A stretch of 64,000 nucleotides of DNA from Oscarella lobularis (lineage: Eukaryota; Porifera; Homoscleromorpha; Homosclerophorida; Oscarellidae), in NCBI RefSeq assembly GCF_947507565.1, contig NC_089189.1, forward strand, positions 496,001-560,000, given 5' to 3'. The translations under genes and the position numbers were made by a program. Positions 12,431-22,212 of the stretch are shown here, in pieces (positions within the stretch are counted from its first letter, which is position 1; every line of letters begins with the position of its first letter). The notes beneath the pieces are model-generated. The model did not search any database. It had not been told where the DNA came from and saw nothing but the letters and a program-made list of their open reading frames with translations.

Positions 12431-15016
12431 TTAATATGATAATTTGTTCAAGTTTACTTCTCTCTTAGTAAGCAGGGAACCCAGGTCATCTACTACGTTA
12501 GAAAACCTGGGCCTATGCTGGGGAACATTGCTCCAACACCGTAGCATTATTTCATATCTGCGCACGCAGAGAAATCAAAGATTACGCGCCACTTCGGTCA
12601 GTCCGCCCCCCTTACACTTACAAGGCTCTAGAACAGCCCTTTGGGCGGTTCATTCGATATCCTCGTTTTGTAAGCAAATCGTATAGCTCTTCCCAAGGAA
12701 CGCCAGGATAAGGAGATCCTCCTTTAAATTCCGGATCAAGATAATACTAATTTAATATCTAACACTTTACCTAGAGTTGTTATCTCCCACATGACAATTC
12801 CAAAAGACCATCTGCATGAGGAAAAAACGTTCTCAGAAAGAATTAGAGAAAATAAAAAGAAATCTTTACACGTCGCTGAATTCGGTGAAGACCTTATCAA
12901 CTAAGACTTCTGGAGAGCACCATTTGAACGGAATAACACTCTGAAACCATGTATATTCATTAATTAATTATAAGAAGTGTGTAGTCATGACGTACGTTTG
13001 ATTTTTTTCTATAATAATCCTGATACCGGAGATCTTTGGCGAGACCGAAATCGGAAATCTTTAAACAATTTTGACTAAACACGAGCACATTTCGAGCTGC
13101 CAAATCGCGATGAATTATCTGTGCAGAAAAGAAATGCCCATCAATACTCGTTCTACCTAAGTATCAGCGTAGACACCTTCTTTGAAGCCAAATGCTTCAT
13201 GCCGTTTGCAATTTGATAAGCGTAACCGTACAGAACGTTCGCGTCTAGAGAACTGTCCTCGTACAGGCCGCTGCTAATGGATACGCGTGGCTGGGAAATG
13301 CGCTGGTTTCTCAAATACGAGCGCAGATCCCCATAGGTAGCAAACTCGGTGATGAGCCAAAGAGCGCCTATAGTGTTAATTGTGCAAGAGAGATAAGCCT
13401 ACGCTTTCAATTAAAGCGAATTCTTCGTACCATTCTCCGCACACAATCCAAGCAGTTTACTCACGTTGGGGTGCTCTCCTGCCTTGACCATCATCTCCGC
13501 TTCGACTTCAATCATATGACGCGTCTCATCGTTTACTCCCTCTAGACTCAAAAAGCTTTTAGCACCACTCAGTTCAGTAGTCCAAGCCCGCGCTCACCGA
13601 GAGCCATTTTCACGGCAACCCTACTCGATTTCCCGTCCTCCGCACCCGGACCCGCGACCACGCGCCCCTCAACTATAACTCCAAAGTATCCGCGACCGAT
13701 TTCGGATCCGAGCACAATCCAGTTTCGGTTCCAATCGTATCGCAACCGATCGAGTGGATTGAGCAACGATAGAAAGTCGACGTCGACAAACGTAGCGTTG
13801 ACGGCAGCTACCCACTTCCGCCGCCGCCGTCTATGTTGTTGAAACCAAATCCAAGTGACCGCAATCAAAGCCACGACAAGAAAACATGTGACGGGCACGA
13901 AAATAGAGATCCAAAACCGCGGACTTAAAGTCGTAGACTCCGGAACTGACGTAGAGTTTCTAGTAGTCGACTTTTCCCTAAGAGAAAAGTTTATTGTCGT
14001 TAACTCTGGCGTTGGCGTTACAATTTTATCACGGTATTGTCTGCAAAAGAACAGTTCACATCGTCGCAGCGTATAAAGGAGCTACTTACATGTTGATTTC
14101 GCGTAATATTTTGCATTTTGTGTACATAGGTTTACTGCAGGCGACGCACTTAAACGACCGGTTTTCCGCCACCGTCGACGGATTCCGAACGTCGAGCGTC
14201 GACGACGACGAATTGTCGCGCACCTGCACGAGTCCGGCGGGGGCGGAACCGATTAATTGCCACTCTATTGTCGTTTTGTTGATCGTGTGGGAATAAAGAT
14301 GGCGGACGACGCACGAGACGGATATCGTCTCTCCCACGCGAAGCACGTAGTCGGAAATCGACTTCGATTTCGTCGAGTTGTTTGAATAAGGCAACAGGTC
14401 GACGGGGGGCTCGCGAGGTATTCCTAAAATAGAAACGTACAAGGTAACAACTAGGTGATGGAATTAATTTCACACAGGTGACTTTCCTACGATAGAAAGC
14501 CAAACGGCAAGGTACTTGCATTCGGAATGGTAATTAGGAAATTTCACGTAGCAATTGTACGGCTTTTCTATCATATCGTCGATGGCCCAAAGGCCGCGGC
14601 GGAGATCAATCGGGTGCAGGCGAAGAACGACGTTATGATACCCGCGTTCTGCACTCGTAGTGATAAAGCAAGTCGAATTCGGTGGCGCAATGTCGCAGGT
14701 TTGAATGAAACTACTGTCGTGTTGCCACGCTGGGCTGGCATCCTTGGAAGAAAACCCCACCTTCGATAGGTATTCCGATACAGAGCAAGAAACGCTGTAG
14801 GTCGTATTCGCGTTCCATGTAAGACGAAGGCATTGGGACTCGCTGACGTTAGAGCACAAGTTGGCCTGTCCAGATCTAACTGATTACAGAGGCAAAGTAA
14901 ACTATGGCCAGTCCGGGCACCTTTAGTCCACCGTCACGGCACTGCTGCGAAGCGTTCGCGAGTCGATGCCCAAAGAATACGAGTGTCGCGACGACGACGA
15001 CGAAACGACGACGCAT
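12431..15016 (-). CDS. Ig-like receptor tyrosine kinase, second copy
   Basis: Spliced model, complement of 12431-12557, 12622-12721, 12771-12811, 12870-12940, 12996-13118, 13177-13367, 13431-13541, 13598-14040, 14090-14423, about 14487-14865, and 14921-15016. Signal peptide [18 protein letters not shown], two Ig-like segments (Cys pairs, many N-glycosylation sites), a Ser/Thr-rich stalk, and the membrane segment [17 protein letters not shown]. The kinase has [41 protein letters not shown] and [13 protein letters not shown]. Exon boundaries in the kinase coincide with those of the receptor kinase at 3104-5542. One junction is problematic: after the first Ig segment (14487) the homologous splice phase would need a GA donor, while the nearest GT (14490) would remove several conserved residues unless a later acceptor is used. 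All other splice sites are canonical. Confidence 0.83.
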
Positions 15017-15430
15017 TTCGAGCCTGTATGACGCAGTTTCGTGGGAGCCCGTGCGCAAACCCGGATCACGTGGCCCGTTAAGCTCTATTGAGTGTAGGTG
15101 CTGAATTATTTAGTTATTCGTACACGATCGCCTAGTAACACCGTGACATCGGGCTCAACCTTTCACTGTCATGTCTTACAGTCTACAGATGTCAATACCA
15201 ATTGAACTAGATATTGATACATTAGCGCAATAAAAGTACTAATTATCCTAAAGAAGCAATGCCCTCTTACAGTACAAATCCCAGAGCATGTACGTCATGA
15301 TAAGAGGTGGACTTTTTCAAATGCTTGCTGTATTACGTAGTATAGTGAGCGGTGAATAGAATATACCCACTAAAACCAATATAATAGAGCTAAAAGCCGA
15401 CAAGTCTGCTGCTGCGGTTTCTGTTACTGA
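15017..15430. other. Intergenic region
   Basis: About 410 bp between the two tandem Ig receptor genes. There is no kinase-like exon here that could belong to the upstream gene. Confidence 0.4.
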
Positions 15431-16471
15431 TTAGGTCATCTGTCGACGACGTAGCACAACAAAGGCCGCGGAAACGATCAACACGCCGATAAAGACGCCG
15501 CACAACGTGGCAATCTTAGCCGCATCGCCGTCGGCACGCGGAAGCGACCGCACAGAGCGGCGGCGGCGGCGTTCCGCTTTGTTGGAAACCGGCTCGACCG
15601 CAACCTCTCTCAGAATTTTTTCCCTCTCGTAGATCGGCGACTGGGCGACGCAGGCGAATCGTCCGCCGCGCGAAAAGCCGGACGGAACGTAGAGCGTCGT
15701 TGTCGTGGCGTCTTGTATTTGCCACGGCCAATCGTCGTTCGTAGAACGATTCGTCGGTACGTGGGCGTCCGCCGCGCCGCCGCCGCCCCCGCTGCCGATC
15801 CCGGAACCGCCGTCGATAATTCGCCACAAAACGTTCACGTTCGCCTCGTAATGCGAGAACAAAAGGGACGTGTCGGACGAAGAGAAAGAGCACGGAAAAA
15901 CGAGCGGTTCGCCGCCGACGACGCTCGTTTGAACGTCGGAAGTCGCGTTTACGAAAACAACCGGCGGCTCCAATGGAATGTCTATAGGAGGGGACATCAC
16001 ATAAAAAACGAATCGGTCCTGCCTCTCTACTCTCCTTTTTTTCCTTACCTGTAACACGAACTTCCACGCGAGCGACGACGTAGAGAAACGAGGGATGGCC
16101 CGTCAACTTTTTATAGCATGTGTACACGCCTTCGACATCGGCTATCTTCTTCAGCACTCGAAGTCGTTTCAATTTGAGCGTTGCTGTTCTCAAACTGGCG
16201 TCGTAATTAAAGCAGGGATTCCCGCCGCTGTTGCTAGTGGGAAAACTGCACGAGGACACGTGTCGACCGACCCCGTGAACGACGCTTGACGTTGAAGCCG
16301 GCGCGGCGTGACGTCGCCATTGCAATTCAAAGAAAAACGCCGGAAGACCATAATCTTCGGCGACTGATTCGCAACAAGTAATTTTCAGATCGGAGAGGGA
16401 GCGGTACGGGACACTAATCCTATTGGCATCGCCATTGACGCAGGCGGCATTAGCACTCCATGATGCGCAAC
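15431..16471 (-). CDS. Ig-like transmembrane protein lacking a kinase domain (receptor paralogue)
   Basis: Two clear exons, complement of 15431-15981 and 16049-16471; the 5' exon is not identified. The first Ig-like segment contains CASWSANAACVNG and GVYTCYKKL. The second begins DIPLEPPVVFVN, aligning with DIPHGPDVDFV and [11 protein letters not shown] of the two receptor kinases at the same phase-1 intron, and ends GGRFACVAQS. A Gly-rich loop interrupts it. A membrane segment (IATLCGVFIGVLIVSAAFVVL) is followed by RRRQMT and a stop, so the protein ends where the kinase paralogues begin their juxtamembrane region. Either a membrane-bound decoy/ligand-binding paralogue or a truncated relic; no signal peptide is visible on the upstream open stretch (to about 16589). 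Confidence 0.68.
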
Positions 16472-16599
16472 CTAAGGTAGAAACGTTTGAAATGAGTCTC
16501 GAGCGAGGAGCCCAGTCGCATGCGTTCTCGCGATCGCGGGGAGCAGCTGAAGCGGCTCGTCGGACGCCGTCACGACGCGTGGACATCAATAATGCAGAA

Positions 16600-17880
16600 A
16601 TCGACGTCTGTAAATCCTGGGGCTATATCTGTACGACGGTCGGGTCAAAACCCCGCTATCTAATCCTCTCTCTTTAACGACCATGCTTCGTGCACTCGAC
16701 ACGCGTGGTTATAGCATCATCATGATTGCGTGTACACTGACCCAACAGAAGAATGGTCCAACATAGAACGATAGCAGCGCTGCGACATCTTCTCGTCCAC
16801 ATATCTCGTCGGGGGTACGTGCTGACTAAGAATCTCGCCGCCGTCAGTATAGTTTGTAAAGAAAGCTGACGAAGCCTCTGCGCTTATATAGAACAGACGA
16901 GTGGGAGGAGAGAAGAAGTACGTTCTAACCGGAAACGTAGGTATGAGTGACGTCAACGACGAACGAAGACTGCATGGCATGGGGTAGGAAGCGAACGGGC
17001 TGACGAATGCGTAGAGCACGCAGGCGCGTGCACAAGTCATCCGAAAATTTTTCCCTCCACGTACGGATTTGCGGTCGGTCGCGCGGAATCGCTTTCGAGT
17101 CAGAGCTGTTACTAGCATTACGACAAGGTTAGGTAACAAAACCGCGCTCGACCGCGAGCCCGCGAATTAAAACGTGAGGACGAAAGGCGAGTCAGCTTCT
17201 GGTACAAGAATTGCAACCAAGAGACGAAGAGAATGCACTTAGAATCGTTCGTTCCGCGCTGGGATGCGTAACGGAACTTCGCTGAGCCATTAGCAGGATC
17301 GAGTTCCTTATACGGGACCGTTGGAGCTTCGAAAGCGTCGACAAGCAAAAAAGGATGAATTGCATATTTGAGTCAGTGAATTGCCGGCGTGCTGCCTTTT
17401 GTTTCAGGTGCAAACTATTGTTTTGTTCACGTGTGCTTGGCGCTAATTATAGTTAAGTGAAGAGGACGTGCTTTACATTTTAGACGAGATAGATCCTTTG
17501 GGACGTCCTAACTTTTGTTCGCTCGCTTCCCGGCCCGGCGGTCTAATTTCTTATTCATTATTCGCGGTGCGACAGAAGTACTAATTGTGTCTCTTCTTGA
17601 CGTCGAAAGGATTTGGAAGGTCAGAGTTCTTTACATAGCTATCACATAGGGAAATCTGACCTAGGATCGTAAACTATTTGTTAAATCAAATGCGGTATCG
17701 TTTCGTAACGCAATGGACTTAGAACTTGATGTTTAGTCAGCACTGTACGTCCGCAAATTGATAGAGAGTAACTTCTGTTGACGCACGTGCACGAGATTGT
17801 TCCGCGTACGGGCGTCAGTGTCTCTAAGTACGGGGTATTACATCTAGACAAATCTAAGCCGTTTTTCGCCGGGAAAGTGC
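16600..17880. other. Intergenic region
   Basis: About 1.3 kb. Several open stretches exist on the minus strand, but none has recognisable domains, splice continuity or consistent composition. The missing first exon of the kinase-less Ig gene may lie here, as should the DCTN6 promoter. Confidence 0.3.
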
Positions 17881-18777
17881 ATGTCTGAGTGAGTGAATCG
17901 AGTCGTCCTAGCGCGCACGAGCGTGCACAATACTATTTATCTGCATAGAGTCGTCGTAGCGCAAGGGGCCGTCGTGTGCGCCGAAGCCGAGATCAAAGGC
18001 GACGTCACTATCGGTACGTTTCCCGCCTAAAATGCATTGCTTACCTTGCACGTGCGTCCGGCGTGCAGGCACTGGCACTGTCGTTCACCCGAAGGCGAGA
18101 ATCCTCGCCGAAGGGGGTCCCATCGTGATCGGCGAGAATAATCTCATCGAAGAGCAAACGGTGATTCGCAATAGGTGAGAAAGACGCGTCGAATTCGTTC
18201 GCTTCGTCGCACTTGACGCTGGTCTAACGATTCCGCATTTCCCGGATCCCCGAACCCGTATCCAGAAAACTGAGCGACGACGAAGAAGAGGTGACAGGCG
18301 GGCACGTGATGATAATCGGACAGAATAACGTGTTCGAAGTCGGAAGCTGTAAAAAACAAAAACGCCCGTATAGTAGAAATAATTCAATTAAAATTCAGGC
18401 TGCGAGGCTCTTTACGTGGGCAAAAATAACATAATGGAACCGAAAAGTACTAAAAGTCTTCCCCCTAACTCCCATTGAATTATTATTAAATTTAGGTCAC
18501 GTGGGGCCCCGTATTAAAATTAGTGACGGTTGCATTATTGGGGCCAAGTGCTACGTGAATTCGTTTGAAATGCTCGAAACCAATACCGTTATATACGGAG
18601 ATAAATGCACGAGACGCGTGCAATCCGTACATCCTCCGGTATACAGGAACCCCCCGAGAATCAAAATAAATTAAAATAATAAAATTCTAATTATAGGCTC
18701 AGACTTTGCAGCTCGATTTTCTGACGAAGATCCTACCGAATTTTCATCACTTGAAAAAAGCCCCAAAGAAGGATTAA
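17881..18777 (+). CDS. DCTN6: Dynactin subunit 6 (p27), left-handed beta-helix
   Basis: Spliced model 17881-17888, 17949-18013, 18069-18174, 18266-18348, 18399-18446, 18496-18638, 18697-18777, giving 177 residues, close to the usual ~190. The first exon carries only ATG TCT GA before a GTGAGT donor. The protein shows the hexapeptide-repeat left-handed beta-helix: [66 protein letters not shown] and [14 protein letters not shown]. The conserved C-terminal helix [16 protein letters not shown] follows. DCTN6 with p25 forms the pointed-end complex of dynactin, which supports dynein cargo binding. The stop lies only 83 bp from the stop of the convergent downstream gene. Confidence 0.93.
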
Positions 18778-18860
18778 ATAATAATTAATTTTCTTAGTGG
18801 ACTGACACACGGCGAGAAGTGATACAACTAATTTATTATTAAATATACGTGTATAACGGT

Positions 18861-20336
18861 CTAACCGTGACCCGGCGTCATGTTGTCGCGAAGCGCGTGC
18901 CAGCAGTAGATCCACTCGCCCTGCCTTTCGAGCGCCTCTCTCCATTGGGCCGCTTCGCTTTGACTCGAATCCATCCAGGGAAAAATCGACGCTCGCTGCC
19001 GCCCCTCGCCGTTTTCTCCGGCCGGCGCATTGGCTCGTCCGAGACTGAGACGGCACGCGCCGATTGGACGATTTTTCATGGCGATATTCCAATCCATGAC
19101 CCAGATTTCGAGCGCCCCGTTCTTCAGATCCGTATACGATATGCCGTCGAAGAGCAACTCTTCGTTCCAAGACGGATTCAATTCCTTTCGTTTCACCGAC
19201 GTTTTGCACTTGGTCGACTTGCTCGCATCGGGCAGTAAATAACTAAGAAAATATTTATATATGAATTATTAAATTTATATGCGCGTCTACCATTTCACGT
19301 AGGGATCCGATTTTTCGCTCAGCATGTTCACCGACGTCAGATTGGATCCGCCGACGACTAGCACGCGCAACGCGCCTCTCTTTATGCCCACGTCAATTGA
19401 ACGACGTCTGCTTGACAGCTCGCGGTGTTCCGACTCCCCGACGAACTTGATTCCGATGAGAAGATCGCCCACGTACGGACTGTCGTGCGCTCGTCTGGGC
19501 GTCTGGGGCGAAAAACGCTCAAAAACGAGACTATTCAACATGAATATTAATCCCACTTTGAGCGTTGCTTTGATGTCGAAAGGACAATAAACGAGATCCG
19601 CCGACGGGCTGGGAAATATTCGACATTTTTCCGATTTTCCATTGAGGAATATAGTAAACGTCAGCGTCTTACTCCCGGCCAGTTCCTCCGTAGACACGAC
19701 CTCCTTTCCTAAAACAACAGAAGAAGACCTAAACGCTATTATTTTGTTAGACGCCTTATGTACACGCGCACCTCCCAATAAACCGGGCAGAGACGCTTTT
19801 TCTTTGTCGCCCACAAGCTGATATATAACCTGTCCGCCGTACTGCTCATCATTGACGGCGCGCAGTGCGACGCTATCGAATACGAGCCCCGTGCCGACGA
19901 GATCGATCTTCCACGAGACGAAACCCGACTCGGTCGCGGCGAGGTTGATAAACGCCTAGAAACGGCACCGATGTTTTTCCGTCGCGAAGCCGGCCGATAC
20001 GCGGATAGGGTTTCTATACCTTGCCGTCTGCCATGTTCCACTCGATCGACTCGGAGGCGACGAGTCCGGCTTCGAGACGTTGCATAGATGCAACTTGGGG
20101 ACACACGTCGTCATTCCATTGACGGTAATAGCAGTCGCCCGCCGTCGAGTAGCGAAGACGAAATCTAAGACAGTCACATGGGGATTACGTATGAAACGAG
20201 TCTCTAAGTGTCGTACGTTCGGGTTGTGATGTCTTGCAAGGAAGGCTCGAAGACGTAGCCGGAATTCTACATAGACAGTATAAGCGTGACGTCGATTGAC
20301 TGCGGTCTCGGCGCGACTCACGAGCGATTCTCCCAT
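18861..20336 (-). CDS. PAW-like domain plus C2 domain protein
   Basis: Spliced model, complement of 18861-19242, 19291-19708, 19772-19955, 20020-20164, 20217-20266, 20322-20336, giving 397 residues. The N-terminal half has FRLRYSTAGDCYYRQWND, LVASESIEWNMADGK and GFVSWKIDLVGTGLVFDSV, resembling the mannose-binding PAW domain at the C-terminus of peptide:N-glycanase. The C-terminal half contains a synaptotagmin-type C2 domain: GALRVLVVGGSNLT, SEKSDPYVKCYLLPD, KTSVKRKELNPSWNEELLF and LEIWVMDWN. SDPYV supplies one predicted Ca2+-ligand Asp; the DWN loop supplies another. No signal peptide, so cytosolic. The PAW call is from pattern recognition and is the weaker half. The intron at 19709-19771 is a multiple of three and stop-free. 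Confidence 0.62.
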
Positions 20337-20516
20337 GGACGGGAAGTGCAAAGGAGTGCGTGTGTGTGGGGGCGATCGTTCCTCTCTCAGGATGTAGTGA
20401 CGCACTCTTGAATTAATTAGTACAATATGGTAGCAAAACGGTCATTGTATTGTTATGTATCGAGGTTAAAAAAAGAGACGACAAAAGGATTTGATTCAAA
20501 AAAGTTTAAAGTTTGC

Positions 20517-21885
20517 TTATGGTTCCTCTGTAATCTCCTCCTCGGTTTCGGGCTACGGTATTAAGTTTAATAAATCAATACCTTAATTTGCTTCTGGCTT
20601 TACCTCAGGAGTCAACGTCGATTCCTCCTCTGGAGCCATCGGTGTTGGGTCTTCCTCTGGCTCAGCTTCTGTTGGAGAATCTAAAATATGCAGATTATTT
20701 ACACTGGGAGGTATTGATTTATTATTTACCGGTGGGCCCATCTGTTTCGTACGTATCTACGACCAGCTTATCGACTTGAAAGTAATTCATCTCGACCTCC
20801 TTTCCTTCGGACATCGCCTTCGCCATTTTCTTCACCTGTTCTTGATACTCCACTTGTTCCTCCTCTGTTTCGACGACTTCAGTTGAATCCATTTCTTCTT
20901 CATCGGTCATTGCCTCGGCTACTTCGGCCTCCTCTTCCTCCTCGGCTTCCTCTTCGGTCTCGAAAGCCTCTACACCGTCATCCTCATCGACCTGACCTTC
21001 TTCATCGTCTTCCATTGCCTCCTCTTCGTCCTCTTCGTCGTCGTATGCTTCCTCAGTCTCTTCGTCGTCTTCTTCTTCTTCGTTGACCTCGGCGACTTCC
21101 TCATCGTCGTCTTCCGTTTCTTCGTACGCCTCCTCTTCTTCGTCTTCGTTTCTTTGAAGTTCAGGATCCATTTCTTCTTCCTCTTCTTCCGTTTCTTCGT
21201 ATGCCCCCTCCTCTTCGTCTTCGCCTTCGTCTCTTTGAAGTTCAGGATCCATTTCTTCTTCCTCTTCTTCGTCTTCTTCTGCGGCGTTTAGGTCTGGAAA
21301 GGCGTTCACAATTTCATCGACTACTTCGTCGTCAGTCTGAGGCACAAGCATCATATCAAGACTTCGCATCAGCTAAAAAAAGAAAACGTTCGATTCAAAA
21401 TCCACGCGATAGTCTATGTTTTCTTACCGCTTCCTTATTATTACTGCTCTTTGCGTCCAGAAGTAGCAAGGAGGCCAATTTCCTGTACTCTCGCAGAGCC
21501 TTATAGTAGAAATTAGGTTAGACAAAGAAGTCGTTTATGGACAGCGTTTGCCTACCTCTACTCGTGTAATCAGTCCGGACGCAAGCCGCAGTTTGACGCC
21601 TTCAATAAGAGGAGTAAACGCTTCCTATAAGGGGGAAACCGTCCGTAGAACAAAGGGGCTTCTCTATAGGACTTGGGTCACTCACTTGAAGAAGCAACGG
21701 GTTTACATTCGACGGCAAATTTTGTCCTTCAGACGGACCTCGAAGAATCTTGCCAACTGATCGAGACAGAGAAAAGACGATGAGATTGGGATTTAGTAAA
21801 AAAAAAACGGCGCTATACCTGGTAGGGACGAAGCTAGCCCTACGACCACTAAAACGACTACAGACGCTTGCGTCAGAGACACCAT
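20517..21885 (-). CDS. Secreted or ER-lumenal, extremely acidic protein
   Basis: Spliced model, complement of 20517-20552, 20604-20680, 20730-21372, 21428-21499, 21556-21624, 21686-21756, 21819-21885, giving 344 residues. The signal peptide is LTQASVVVLVVVGLASSLPG. A short helical region (LASLLLLDAKSSNN, LMRSLDMMLVPQTDDEVV) precedes about 150 residues that are mostly Glu and Asp. Within these, a module EEEMDPELQR(D/N)E followed by AYEETE is repeated twice. A Pro/Glu tail follows. If the last intron is retained, the protein instead ends VKPEAN. Such proteins can bind Ca2+ with low affinity and high capacity, or template minerals, but no family is recognised. The N-terminal part argues against simple low-complexity noise. 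Confidence 0.66.
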
Positions 21886-22212
21886 GATGATAAACGAATA
21901 GAAATCTGAAGAAAATCGATTGAAAATCGACCAAAAGCGTATCGATCGAGGACCGTCACGTACGGAAATGTCAACGAATCTTTCTTCGGAATGAAGCGAA
22001 CAGGGGCAACTGAACTGAGGAGCACATCGACCGTGCACCGATATTTAGAGGAGCGTCAAATCGCGGTGCGGAATACCCGCTCTTTAGCGGGGTGGAAACG
22101 ACGTAAGGGGATCACGTGAAGTGGAATACGGAGAACGGAATTGCCTGGTTTTCGTATGAGACTACCGCATTTTAGAAACCCAAACCCACGTCTACTCAAA
22201 AATTAGGAAATT

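Noticed and set aside
16720-17139. 139-codon minus-strand ORF upstream of the kinase-less Ig gene
   Set aside because: No recognisable domain or signal peptide and no splice site linking it in frame to the Ig exons.
20883-21506. Plus-strand Leu/Arg/Pro-rich ORFs
   Set aside because: They are antisense shadows of the Glu/Asp-rich coding exon; their composition follows directly from GAG/GAA codons read on the other strand.
20517-21885. Translocon-associated protein alpha (TRAP-alpha) for the acidic secreted protein
   Set aside because: The acidic stretch and signal peptide are suggestive, but there is no TRAP-alpha lumenal domain or C-terminal membrane segment.
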